Shown: in pieces, positions 52,552 through 63,933 of the stretch | Layout: every line of letters begins with the position of its first letter | Position numbering within the stretch: the first letter of the stretch is position 1 | Source of the DNA: Paraspadella gotoi | Taxonomy: Eukaryota > Chaetognatha | Length of the DNA stretch: 64,000 nt | Direction: 5' to 3' | Assembly (NCBI GenBank): GCA_051294375.1 | Contig: CM119270.1 | Span: 7,451,143 to 7,515,142 of the forward strand | Translations under genes and position numbers: made by a program | Notes under the pieces: model-generated | Told to the model about the DNA's origin: nothing | The model's input: the letters and a program-made list of their open reading frames with translations, nothing else | The model's database searches: none

Positions 52552-52595
<44 letters not shown>
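52248..52595. repeat. Gap (52248-52444) bordered by CT, followed by a GA tract
   Basis: CT repeats lie on both sides of the gap (right side 52445-52471). A 40-base GA tract at about 52557-52595 is its complement, so this segment could fold back on itself. Confidence 0.92.
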
Positions 52596-52599
<4 letters not shown>

Positions 52600-52617
52600 T
52601 TTCTGGGTGAAAGAATC

Positions 52618-53100
52618 ATTGGGTTATACTCGAGAGTTCGCGGCGTAAGAAAGCATGGGTGTTCGGCGACACCGCGCCGTTTTGTGCCACCACTCGCGGA
52701 CCACGTCACGGTCGGCGGCCAATCTTTTGCCGCCGGGACTCGAGTCGCGGTATTCAGAGGGAAATTATCTCTGATCGGGAGAAATCCCGCGGATTCAACG
52801 TGATCGCCGTCCGGAGTATCCGTGGGTCGCGGACGGGAAAATTATCTCTCTCTCTCTCTCTCAATCTTCATGGGGTTGGTTCGCATGGGTATTACTCGAG
52901 ATTCGCGGCTAAGAAGCCATGGTGTCCGGACACCGACTGCCTTTTGTCCACCATGGCCGGCCACGTCGGCCGGCCAATCTTTTGCGCCGGGACTCGAGGT
53001 CGGGATTCAGAGAAATTATCTCTGATCGGGGAGAAATCTCGCGGACAACAGGATCACGTCCGGAGATCGTGGTCGCGGGACGGAAAATTATTTTTACTTA
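52618..53100. repeat. Tandem duplication of a ~230-250 bp GC-rich unit
   Basis: Copy 1 (about 52622-52845) and copy 2 (about 52886-53092) share in order TACTCGAGA, GGCCAATCTTTTG, GCCGGGACTCGAG, AAATTATCTCTGATCGGG, GAGAAATC and GGAAAATTAT. A short CT tract separates them. Differences are mostly one- to four-base insertions and deletions. The open frame across both copies shows no known domain. Confidence 0.85.
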
Positions 53101-53640
53101 TTTTCTTTAAAAATATTATATTAAATTATAAAAAAAATGAAATGTAAAACATTGTTTTTTGTTTTCTTTTTTGGGTACATTCTTTCATTTTTAAATTTTC
53201 ACAATAATTTTTTTTGGAAAAACTAACTCATATTAAAAATAACTTTTGGAATACAAGGCTATTGTCTGACCTAAAAACTGACGTTGGAAAAAAATTCGAC
53301 AAAGAGAGAGAGAGGATGAACTTAATTACAATGTTTGAATTGTTTTTAACATCATTGGTTTCTTAGTTATCTATTTGGCGTGGCAAAAATCAAGTTTATG
53401 TTAATTATAAAATTAGTTAATAGGCCGATTAAGAAATAAAAATAAAATTTGTTTTACAAAAAATTATAAAAAAATTTTAAAGATAGTCACAAAATTAAAT
53501 TTATTTTAAAAATAATTGAAAACGTTTGCCTTGCATCAAATTTAAAGCAAATAACGAATTTAACAGAAAACCAGCAAGTCCAACTTGTTGCGGGCTGCTG
53601 TGATTTCTCTTCACAACACTTCCTTTTACTAATAATGACT

Positions 53641-53700
53641 TATGAAATTGGTTCAATCAATTATAAAGTTATCCATTCATTTAAGTAAATAAGCTATCTT
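53641..53700. repeat. Dispersed repeat copy (family also at 60920-60977)
   Basis: The segment runs from TATGAAATTGGT to AAATAAGCTATCTT and matches 60920-60977 with few differences. A weaker copy is at about 56653-56700 and a partial copy at about 62204-62230. No longer element could be outlined. Confidence 0.7.
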
Positions 53701-54862
53701 GCCCCTGACTTTGGACAGGCTTTGGTGGTTTAAGGCTTCCATCAGTGTTCAAGTGTTAATCTAATTATGATAATTTTAAATTTTTTTAATTATAACACTG
53801 CAAATAAAAACAAAATATTTTTTTCTCACTTAATTTAAAATTCGATTACCTAAATATCAATTTTTTTGGGAAAAAAGGTCTAGCAAAGTTTTTAACTCTG
53901 TCTTTTGTCTGGGAAAGCTGCCTTTGCACCAAATTGTTTTGAGAGGTCGCTTTATACCGAGAGTGAGAGTGGAGCAAAGCTGAAAAAAAGCCCGAGCAAA
54001 AACAGTTGTCTGGAATCCTAAACAATTTCCACCAGCCAGTATTTTTGTTTTTTAATTTTTTAAATCATTTATAATAGAAATTGTATTTTTTTGTTTCAGT
54101 TGAAAAAATATTAATACAATTGATACAATGAAAATGTAAAAAAAAATAGAAAACAAATAATTAAGGGAAAGAAGAAAATGTCAGAAAATTAAAAAAAAAA
54201 AATTAAATAGAGAAGAAGAGAGAGTCTGTGACAATATTTTTTTCACTAGTCAATTTGGTTTATTATCTTGTCTTTTTTGTTTATTATTTTATTTATCAAT
54301 TTTATTTTTTCATATTTTTATTCTTTTGAGATTAAAAGAAAGATAGAGAAAGAGGACTCGATCCGCGACTTTCAGCTCCGTAGGTATCGCGGACTCCGAT
54401 CATTGAAGCCCGGAGTGCCGCGGGCGAGAGGGGAGAGAAGAAAAGAGAAGAGAAAGAATGACCCGTCGGGGTCAGGTTCGGGTTCAGGTCCGCGACTGAG
54501 CGCGGACGGGAGGAGAACAATAGCCGGCAGCGGAAAACAATTAGAGTGACCGAAATTGGGTCCGCGAACTTCAAGTATATGCCTCAAAGAAATAGGTAAT
54601 ACTTCTCTTCTAGTAAAATTGAATTTTAATAAATTCTGTTTTATTTTGTATTTTATTTACATGTACTACCTAGCTCATATCTTTTAAAAATCCAAAAGAA
54701 ATTCTTGGATGAGACAAAACACTTCTAATCCCCAGGAATTTTCCAGCGAAAATTCGAATCGAATGAAGTAATTATAACCGAGACAAGGAATCGAGTATGG
54801 AAGCGACTGGTGGACGAAAGCGATCGGCGAAACGGGCAGCGCCATCTGGCTCATTTACATCC

Positions 54863-54908
<46 letters not shown>

Positions 54909-55354
54909 GAGAGAGAGAGAATCATTATAAATTCATTTTCACCAAGGAATATTTGGCTTCAATTGCATTGAATATTCTAAAAGATAAAAAACAATTTCAT
55001 GAGCTCAAACCTTTGGTGATTTTTTTCGCCGAATGAATATCAAATTATAAGTCAGAAAATTAACTTGTTTCATGTACATTAATATTTAAAAAAATCATAA
55101 ACTTTAAATCGTTGAATATTTTTTGCAAAGTTTTTATTTTTATTTTTTAACCATGGGGACAACTAAAAAAAAATAAAAAAAGAAAACAAAAGAAAAAAAA
55201 ACGAAAAAAAAAACGAGCCGATAGGTTTTACACTATTATTTGTTATTTATTAATAGACGTCTTAAACGGTATAAATTTTGTCCAGGCAAAGTTATAAAAG
55301 CAACATAAATATTTCAAAGTACATACGTTGCCGAAAGAAAGAGTAATAATATAT
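53701..55354. repeat. No gene recognised; GA tract
   Basis: AT-rich sequence with a CpG-rich patch (54355-54560) and a GA tract (54865-54921). The 93-codon frame over the CpG patch has no recognisable domain. Confidence 0.5.
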
Positions 55355-55355
55355 T

Positions 55356-55448
<93 letters not shown>
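55355..55448. repeat. (GAC)n trinucleotide repeat
   Basis: About 90 bases of GAC with a few GGC variants; the poly-Arg and poly-Thr frames over it are artefacts. Confidence 0.95.
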
Positions 55449-56108
55449 CACAACCTTCGTAAAGAGCGATTGTCTGCCGACGACGCTCGATAAATCTCAT
55501 CTTCGCCGCTTCTTCCGTTGCCGTGGAAACCGTTTCCGTGGAAACGATTTCCGCAAATCTGCGGTATTCCTCGAATCGAAAGCGCGCACTTCGCCTCCCA
55601 AAGCGAACGTTTATCTTTTTTTCTTCGGCCTGGATTTCATTGGCGTTTCTCGCTAGCTTCGCGAGTTGCAGCGTTAATCTTTGGATGAAAGGTCGCGCGT
55701 TCAAGACCCGTAAATGTTTTTTGATTTTTTTTTCTCAACACATGGGCGGTGAGACTTTTACTTCGCTTTCCTTCCTTACCTTCATTTCAGTCTCCCTTAT
55801 ATCCATTTTCAGAGTGGGAACCTTTTTAATACTAAAATTGTTTCGTTCAATCGTTTGTTTGTATCGCATTCGTTCATTGCATCGTCATTAGGTTCGTTCG
55901 TTCGTTTGCTCTGTTCGTTTATTCGCTTTTTTGTTCGTATGTTCCTCGGTTAATTCTTTCTCCCTCGTTTCCTCTCAATTTTCTGTTTCCGTCTGTTTCA
56001 ATTTTCTCTTTTTCCGAGACTCGGAAAAGAAAAGATTATCTTTGTTTACGAAAGAAATAAAATCAAATTACGTTTACGAAAAAGTTTCTCTCTCTCTCTC
56101 TCTCTACT

Positions 56109-56168
<60 letters not shown>

Positions 56169-57046
56169 TCTCTCTCTCTCCTAGGAAGAGTTTCTCTTTT
56201 CAACAAAAATGTGACCCATTTTCTGACCAATTTCCCCTCGAATGTTAATTGAAAAATGAAGAGACAGAGAGTAAGCGAGAGTGAAAAAGAGCGGAGATGA
56301 GGAGAGGAAAAAATTCTAATTTTTGTTGATTAAACAAACAATAGATGCTAACATACGCTTTCCACAGCTGCGAATCGCTCAAACTTCTTCCCTCTTCTCT
56401 CTCTCCTCCTCTTCTCCTACTCTCTCTCTCTCTCTCTCGTCTTCTCTCTCTCTCCTCTCTTCTCTCTCTCTCTCTCTCATCTTAGAATGAATTTTTAGGA
56501 TTATTGAGCCTTGCCGGTCTTTGTTTTTTTATCTTTTTCCATTGTTCCGCTTCTCTTTTTATTTAATGAACAAATTTGTAGAATTTCGCAAAGATTTGAG
56601 GTCAAGCATTTGTTTCAATTATAACTTCCCTTGTCTTTTCTAATTTAAAATTGGAACGACCAATGTAAAAAATTATTCATTGATTCAATAAATAAGGATA
56701 GTGTTCGGCGATTAAATAAATGAACAATTTGATAATGCATCACTCATTTAAAATTTACATAAAATTATTTCATCAATATTCTTAATTGCGTACATTTTTA
56801 AGTATATATATATATATATCTAATTACGAACATTCTTAGTCAGTAATCAGTGACTAGTCACATAAATCCACTTTTCACGTAAATATGTCGTGGCGTGGTC
56901 CCCTTTCTACTGACGCAGCGTGGCGTGGTCTCTTTTCTTCCGACGCGGCGTGGCGTGGCAAACCACGGTACTCGAGACGTCGACGTGAAATGTTGGTGAC
57001 GTTTTGTTTGCGAGGTGTTGACTGTTGCCTTGACGACCTTTCAGTA
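55449..57046. repeat. Gene-less stretch with CT repeats
   Basis: TTCGTTCG-type words at 55830-55935, interrupted CT repeats at 56088-56180 and 56400-56478, and a (TA)n run at about 56800-56818. GCGTGGCGTGG words recur three times at 56888-56960. Confidence 0.6.
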
Positions 57047-57118
57047 AGACGACGACGACGACGACTACGAAGACGACGACGACGACGACGACGACCACTA
57101 CGAAGACGATGACAACTG
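57047..57118. repeat. (GAC)n trinucleotide repeat, interrupted
   Basis: GAC triplets with TAC and CAC interruptions. Confidence 0.9.
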
Positions 57119-58461
57119 TCGACTTGGAACGACGTCCAGTCGCCGACGTCAATGGAAGAAATAAATACCTTAAGGGATTTAAGAAAGGAGAAAGTGATGG
57201 TAGAAGGGAAAGGAGGAAATAAGGAGAAGGTCCAACGTATGACGGAAAAAAGTGAAAGGAAAAGATAAAGGAAAAGGAGAAATAAAGAATAAAATCAAAA
57301 CGGAGAGACAGAGAGAGGATGAGCAGTATATGTAAATGATTGTTTTGTGGGGCTCAATGAATGAATAAAAGAATGAATGAATGAATGAATGAATCAATCC
57401 ATGAATCAATGAATCAATGAAGCTTTATTAATGGATTAACTAATTAATTAATTTTTACCAATTTCTACTAATCAGCCTGTCCATATCTAAAGTGAACAAG
57501 TGGATGGCAAAACAGTGAGCCAGGAGTCTGGCAGTGAAATCGTAAAGAAAAANNNNNNNNNNNNNNNNNNNNNNNNNNNNNNNNNNNNNNNNNNNNNNNN
57601 NNNNNNNNNNNNNNNNNNNNNNNNNNNNNNNNNNNNNNNNNNNNNNNNNNNNNNNNNNNNNNNNNNNNNNNNNNNNNNNNNNNNNNNNNNNNNNNNNNNN
57701 NNNNNNNNNNNNNNNNNNNNNNNNNNNNNNNNNNNNNNNNNNNNNNNNNNNNNNNNNNNNNNNNNNNNNNNNNNNNNNNNNNNNNNNNNNNNNNNNNNNN
57801 NNNNNNNNNNNNNNNNNNNNNNNNNNNNNNNNNNNNNNNNNNNNNNNNNNNNNNNNNNNNNNNNNNNNNNNNNNNNNNNNNNNNNNNNNNNNNNNNNNNN
57901 NNNNNNNNNTATACGTGCACAAAGGGAGCGTCAAAGACAGCAGCAGACAGAAGACAGGACAGAGCGATCTGCACCAAAAACAATGCAAGAGAGAAGAGAT
58001 GAGAGTAGATGAAGAGAGACGAAGAGAGAGAGAGGAGTAGAGAGAGATGAGAGAGAGAGAGAGAGAGAGAGGAGCCAAAAACAATGAGAGAGATGGAGTA
58101 AGCGACACTCGATTAATTAAGAGAGGATAAAAGCTTCGTCGTTCGCCGTTCGGGCGTCGAACTCGGGCGGATGTTGTAGTTGTTGTTGTCGTTGTTGTTT
58201 TTGTCTTCGTTCTTTGTTAGTTGTTTTGGTCGGGAGGTTTTTTAAGGTTTAAACCTATTTGTTTACACTTGATACGAAGATTTGTTTCTCGCTGTGTCTG
58301 TCTTTCTTTCTTATCCTTCTTTCTTTCTTCTATCTTTTTATTTCTCTCTCTCCCTTTCAGAAAGAAATACTCTCTCTCATGAATCTATATAACAAAGATG
58401 ATATCGCCATAATCCTACATACTATAGTAAAGTAAGAAAAAAATAAAGAACACAAAAAGCA
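57119..58461. other. Gap 57553-57909 and small repeats, no gene
   Basis: (GAAT)n at about 57356-57395 lies left of the gap, and GA-rich repeats at about 58010-58072 to the right. A GTT/GTC patch lies at about 58175-58212. Confidence 0.8.
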
Positions 58462-58594
58462 CAACAGCAACAACAACAACAACAACAAAAACAACAACAA
58501 CAACTAGCTAATTCGGGTCGACGAATTCAACGTCGAATTCTTTTGACCTCGAATCGTGGATTCGGTCGAGAGGAAACAAGACATCCGTGAAGGG

Positions 58595-58628
<34 letters not shown>

Positions 58629-58640
58629 TCCTTGTCGTCG
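58462..58640. repeat. (CAA)n and (GTC)n trinucleotide repeats
   Basis: CAA triplets at about 58462-58503 and GTC triplets at about 58598-58640, separated by about 95 bases of unique sequence. Confidence 0.93.
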
Positions 58641-59095
58641 CATCGTCGTCATCGTCTTCCTTGCATTTAGTAAGTATAGAAATCGTCTTTGTTATTGCAA
58701 GACGAAAATTTTCTTCCTGTTTCTTTTAAACCAAATACGTTGTAAAAATATTCGAAAAAGTGCGACAAAAAATTTGAACAAAAATGTACAATTATAACTT
58801 TTAAAACAAAAAAACATCGGGTTTTTAAATTTAATTTACAACCGCAACCCAGTAACGTTCGGGCTTTATATATGATTTAGATGATTTAAAAAAAAATTCA
58901 AATACAATATAATATGATAATTTATGTGTATACAAAATACAATATATCCATAGCTAAAGGATTAGATGGGAGACCAACTCAACTCTAGGGACAATGCTCG
59001 TACTGTTGCAAAGGTCTTCAATGTAAATAGATGTAACTCATTGTGTTGGACTTTCCTTAAAAGATTTTCCTTAAATTTGAAGGCTTGTGTGAGCC

Positions 59096-59100
59096 GTCGG

Positions 59101-59140
<40 letters not shown>

Positions 59141-59244
59141 GGCGCGTGTCCGTCCTGTCGTCGGCTCGTGCGCGACCGTGACTAATTTACTCCTTCTCAC
59201 CGAATGCGACGGTTAATCATATCCGTGTCCTGTCACGATGTGGG

Positions 59245-59275
<31 letters not shown>

Positions 59276-59350
59276 ACTCTCTCTCTCTCTCTTCTCTCAT
59301 TCTCTCGCTCTCTCTCTCTCTCTTCTCTCTTCTCTCTCTCTCTCTCTCTT
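59096..59350. repeat. (GTC)n and interrupted (CT)n repeats
   Basis: GTC triplets at about 59097-59140 and CT runs at about 59247-59350. Confidence 0.93.
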
Positions 59351-59689
59351 GCATCTCTTTTCTTGTTTGCTTTTCTCTCGTTTATAGTGATTTTTGTTTC
59401 TCTCTCTTTTCTTCTTCTTTTTTCTCTCTCTTCCCGTCGTAATCATCCTCTCTTGTACTGCTCTTCCTCTACACTTACATTTCCACATCACAACCGCCGC
59501 AAAGTGTCACCAACTTCTGACGATTTTCGATTCAGAATGAGAAAGTAAAAACAAAATGGAAAATTTAATTTAAATATATAAAGCATATAATGTAGAACAC
59601 ATCACAACTACTGATTATATTTGAAACATTTCTCAAAAGTATGTCAGAATTTCCTAGCAATTAATTTCAAGTAAAAAAAAACTGCTGAT

Positions 59690-59946
59690 TTATTCAGCAT
59701 GCTCTCCGCTCTCCGCTCTCCGCTTCCTGCATAAAACGCTGATACCGTAAATGACTCCAGAAAATTAAGCAAGTCTCTCTGTAGCCGACAGCTCCGTCAA
59801 GGACGCTTCCAACGAGACACCCGATGCCCTGGCCTCCGTGGCTGGAAACTCCGCCGACCAACCCCTGCAGGGTCGCGCCGAGTCCAGTAGGGGCGAGCAC
59901 GTTCGCGTAGGAAGCTGAGGTTGTCCAGCTCAGAGCGAAGGCTAGG
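59690..59946 (-). pseudogene. Diverged copy of the last MFSD6-like exon, frameshifted
   Basis: Read on the - strand from a splice acceptor (CTCTCAG, exon from 59946), this matches the terminal exon at 61470-61173: LAFALSW, SYANVLAPTGLGATLQGLV, GGQGIGC, then an acidic/basic tail. Acceptor position and codon phase are the same as in the intact exon. After the YRETCLI segment a deletion of about 20 bases shifts the frame; in the shifted frame the match resumes (FSGVIYGISVLC) and runs to a stop at 59690-59692. It is much more GC-rich than the intact exon, and many differences fall at third codon positions. It may be an alternative last exon, the remnant of a tandem paralogue, or an exon broken only by an assembly error. 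Confidence 0.75.
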
Positions 59947-60103
59947 CTGAGAGGTGAAGAAAATTCGTGATGATAAGTAGTATATAGTATATAGTATATA
60001 GGTACGACATTATATATAGGTTGTCAACGTCTATATGTGTAATAATCCTTTCTTTTTGTTGTGACGTAGATTAGAGACAAAGCTTGAGTATTGGCAACAA
60101 CAA

Positions 60104-60203
60104 TTTATTTTCAGAAGAAACGTACATGTTTCGGCTCTATGTACAATTGTACATTGTACAAGCCTTCATCAGCGTCAACCTAATTAAAACTTCTGAAAAT
60201 AAA
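60104..60203 (-). other. Long hairpin with a hammerhead-ribozyme-like core
   Basis: A perfect 14-base inverted repeat (60104-60117 and 60190-60203) encloses, on the - strand, CTGATGA (60172-60166), a GGCT...AGCC stem with a palindromic TGTACAATTGTACA loop, and GAAAC (60132-60128). CTGATGA...GAAA are the conserved strands of hammerhead ribozymes, which are known in Penelope-like and other retroelements. Against a functional ribozyme: the bases next to the core do not pair well in stem I, and an extra A precedes stem II. Confidence 0.35.
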
Positions 60204-60919
60204 AATAAACTCTAAACTCTATCTTTAACCGTTCTAACTCATAATTGGAAAGAAAGGGATATGAGAATGCTTAAGAGGAGAAGTTCCAAAGTAAATAAGT
60301 TTAATAAGGAAAATTCCACATTTGTTATGTCTTGCCTTTGGAGAAAAAAAAAATGAAATGTTGCAATATAATTTTTCCGAAAAATCTTGGTGGATATTTC
60401 AATTTAGAAATTAAAATTGATACTTTGATATCAGAAAAAATGTGTACTAACCCTGCCTTTTCCGTGAATTTCGACAGTAGCTAATTCACAATTAACTTAA
60501 GTTTGACCTGTATCATCAATCATAATGATCACCCATGCTGATAATAAGCTGAACTGACAAATCGTCAAATCCTTTGGTAAACATTCATCGTTTCTTTATA
60601 TTCTTGACAACATCTATTTCAGAGAAAATGAGTAACATTGATATCCAAGTACGTATAGAAGCTGGAACTAAACTAGACAAATGTTGGAAAAAAAAGTAAC
60701 AAAAATACAACAACAAAGTATGATAGGGCAGACAACGTTTGATCAAAGTTGATTCATTAAGTTTTTAAACAGAGCATATATATTATTTAAATAAATCATA
60801 TTCAGTAACACTGATACAAATTTAAAACTTTATAACAAATGTTTAAATGTATTGTTTCTTTTCTATACTCATATATTCTAAAATTAATAAATAATAAATA
60901 ATTAAATTAATGTATTATT

Positions 60920-60977
60920 ATGAAATTGGTACAACCAATATAAAAATTATCCATTCATTTAATAAATAAGCTATCTT
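60920..60977. repeat. Dispersed repeat copy (family also at 53641-53700)
   Basis: Contains ATTGGTACAACCAAT, an imperfect palindrome, followed by ATTATCCATTCATTTAATAAATAAGCTATCTT-like sequence shared with 53641-53700 and, more weakly, with about 56653-56700. About 62204-62230 shares only the palindromic part. Confidence 0.7.
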
Positions 60978-61172
60978 ATATAATTATTGTATGCACTCGA
61001 GTCAATTTTTTTATGATTTATAAATAATAAATAATAATAACTTCAGTTATTAATAGTTAATGTCAGTTACTGTAAAAATGTTTGTATATTTGATGAAAAA
61101 AAATTAACAATGATCAAATTACTGAAATACATTAATTGTAAGACAATTGTAAGATAAAGCAAATATTGCTAT

Positions 61173-63040
61173 CTATTCATCATCGGACGTTTTTGGATAA
61201 TTTTCACTCTCTTGTTGTTCTTCCTCGTTTTGGCATAATGTGATGACACCATAAAAAACTCCAGAAAAAAATGAGATGTACGCAAAAACCAAAAAAGTGT
61301 CTCGAATACCAATGGCTCCATTGAGAATGCCCCCTGTGAAACAAGCAATGCTTTGGCCTCCACCGCTATAAACCGCCAAGACCAACCCTTGCAGGGTTGC
61401 ACCATGTCCAGCGGGAGCAATGATATTGGCATAGGAAGTTAAGGTTGCCCAGCTCAGTGCAAAGGTCAAACTGTGGGGAGGTGAGAAACAACACTTTTTT
61501 TGCATTTATTACGTATTACAGGTTTAGTATATCTTAGAAATATTATGATATTGTTTGCCTTGAAATTTTTGGCAGATGAACCTGTTCAGTAATTCGATGG
61601 GAAGAACAACCCAAGCATATTTGATGAAGAAATATGCATTAAAGCGAGCGAAACTCGCAAAGAGAGAGAGAATTAGACAGAAATTGTTTCCAAATTTTAA
61701 GTTGAAAGCGCCACTAAAAATAATATGTATGATATAAATGAATAAAATACGTATGTGAATATAAAAATATAGATAAAATATCATCGGTTCTTTCCTATAA
61801 TTTTGTGGCAATTACCTAAATTGAAACATCACAAATTCGGCCAAAGTCCCTGTGGCAATGGCCAACCCCATCTGCTCTTGCGAGGCATGCAATACGGTTT
61901 CAAGATAAAGTTCTTGGTAACAGGCCAAGTATGAGGACACACCACCGCTTATCAGTATTACGAACAGAAAGGTAAGCACTCGCCAGTTACGAAGCAGTAT
62001 CAATAACTGCTGATTAGAAGATAACGTTATAGCAAGAACTTCATTGCTTGTCTCGGTTCTTGTCTCGGATGAAAAGTCCTCCGCGATTGAATCATTTAAG
62101 AGTGGAGGAGATATTGGTTCTGAAGAAATGAGAAAATCAAGAGAGACATTTTTTTTTACCTAAATCTTAGTGCTTTAACAGCAAAAAAAAAAAAACTTTA
62201 TTATATGAAATTGGTACAACCAATATATTACAGATTAGAATACATGTTACCTTATTCACTTTTTTTGTTTGAATATTGTTTATGTCATAATTTTGACAAT
62301 TTTTTTTAACTTTTCAAAGATAATAAAGTGGCCATTGGACGAAATATAAAAGATGCTCAAATTCGTAGGTATATACTGCAGTACTTTCCTACCTTCATCA
62401 CTGGATGGAATTTTGAGTAACACGATGCAAATTATTACGGGAATCGTAAATGCGGCTGACAAATGAATGCGGAGCCAAAAGGAATTTGAAATTGGTCCCA
62501 GATTATTCATTCCTGCAAGATATTGGTTTTAAATTGTCAATTCTATTTTAGTCGGAACATCAAATTATGATAAATTATGCAAAAAAAAAAAAAATTATGT
62601 CGGTCCGTCTGTCTGTCTGTCTGTTTGAGTGACCGTCCCACCTTATCAAAAAACTGCAATTACTCGTGATTGGATGGATTGAATGTCCCACTAATTAAAA
62701 TGAAAGTCACGTTTAAAAGCAACCTACCGAATCCAGCAACGGCAGAAAAAATCATGAAGCCAAAGGTTCCCCACATTCGTTGTCTTCCATAGTTTTGGGC
62801 CAACTCTGAACCCAGAACTTTAAATGTGAAGGAATCTATCAATGCCTGTGATGGAGTTCCCAAAGCTGTTAAGGATACAATGATCACCAGAGTTGCCCAA
62901 AAGGTGGCATCGACTGAAGAGCTGGTTGGAGCAGAAGTAGAGAGAAACTTGGTCGAGTTGTCGGCATGATGAAAGTGATCCACTATTTGAAAACACTCAT
63001 ACACTGCGATGCGTAGCACAAGACAAAAACCCAACACTAC
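61173..63040 (-). CDS. MFSD6-like major facilitator superfamily transporter, 3' exons (5' end outside window)
   Basis: Five - strand exons join in phase: 63040-62728, 62512-62393, 62119-61816, 61713-61582 and 61470-61173 (TAG at 61175-61173), giving 388 residues. Donors are mostly consensus GTAxx; the fourth is a weaker GTTCAT, and the first acceptor (CATCAAG) is uncertain. Recognisable blocks are TPSQALIDSFTFKVLG, then YGRQRMWGTFGFMIFSAVAGFG (compare YGRQRLWGS in MFSD6), a cytosolic polar loop (SSDEEPISPPLL onward), FLFVILISGGVSSYLACYQ, LAEFVMFQFSG, PIELLNSLTFALSW, and IAPAGHGATLQGLV at the start of the last helices. The acidic tail ends SDDE. MFSD6 proteins belong to the LacY-like MFS branch; their substrates are poorly known. 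A (GTCT)n run (62602-62625) lies in the first visible intron. A broken copy of the last exon lies downstream at 59690-59946. Confidence 0.85.
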
Positions 63041-63394
63041 CTTGATGGATAAATTTAGTTTAAATATATATATTCATATACTATATTATATATAAATTTA
63101 TAAATTGTATACGTGTAATGTCAAAGTTTAATTATTTGTTTGCGCAACAAAAATTATATATGTATATGTATTAGAGCGTTCAAATATAACAAAATATAAG
63201 ATATTAAATTCCATTCATAATTATTTTACTGTAATAAGGTCTTAAAAATTCTATGGTGATGACCATTTTTTTGTATAATTTCATCTTTCTTGTCGGATAT
63301 GACGATTTTTAATGTATATAACATGTTAATAAAATAGGGCAAACATTATAAGTTATGATAAATCAAATTATTAAATTTTTCAAAAATTTACATG

Positions 63395-63933
63395 AGCTTT
63401 TGAAATATAAAAATAAAGACCTATAAAAATATTTTGGTAAATTTATTTCTCAATTTTATGTTTTATTAAAAGTAAGTTAGCTATATTTATTAATAATTAT
63501 AATTAAAAATTAGGCTAAAGTTAAAAAATAATAATTTAAAAATTTGTATCCCGGAATCGCATTCCTTGCAAAAAGTTGATATAAGAAAATATAATTTTTA
63601 TTGAAAAATTATGCCATTAAGTTAGTCAAAATTTAGAAAAACTATAATTTTAAGCCAAAAATGGTAAAATTAAACAAAAATAATAGTTTTTAACATTTTT
63701 AACCAACTTAATGAAAGAATTTGTTAAAATAGATTTTACTTTCTTATATCAACTTATTGCAAGGAATTCAAATCTGGTTTTATAATTTCAAAATATTTAT
63801 TTTTTCACTTTAGCCTATTTTTAACTACTAATTATTAATAAATATAGCTAACAAGCTGTTAATAAAATATAAAATTTTTAAATAAACTTACCAAAATATT
63901 TTTATGGGTCTTTATTTTCATATTATATAAGCT
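63395..63933. repeat. AT-rich fold-back repeat (~540 bp)
   Basis: The left half (63395 to about 63650) and the right half (about 63672 to 63933) are inverted copies with roughly 80-90% identity by eye. Shared words include AATAAAGACC/GGTCTTTATT, AATATTTTGGTAA, GCTATATTTATTAATAATTA, TTCCTTGCAA and TTGATATAAGAAA. The central loop is very short. It is probably a MITE or other fold-back element upstream of, or in an intron of, the MFSD6-like gene. No clear target duplication was found. Confidence 0.8.

Noticed and set aside
55243-55704. 153-codon - strand frame with poly-Arg
   Set aside because: Its core is the (GAC)n repeat read as Arg codons; the flanks show no conserved domain.
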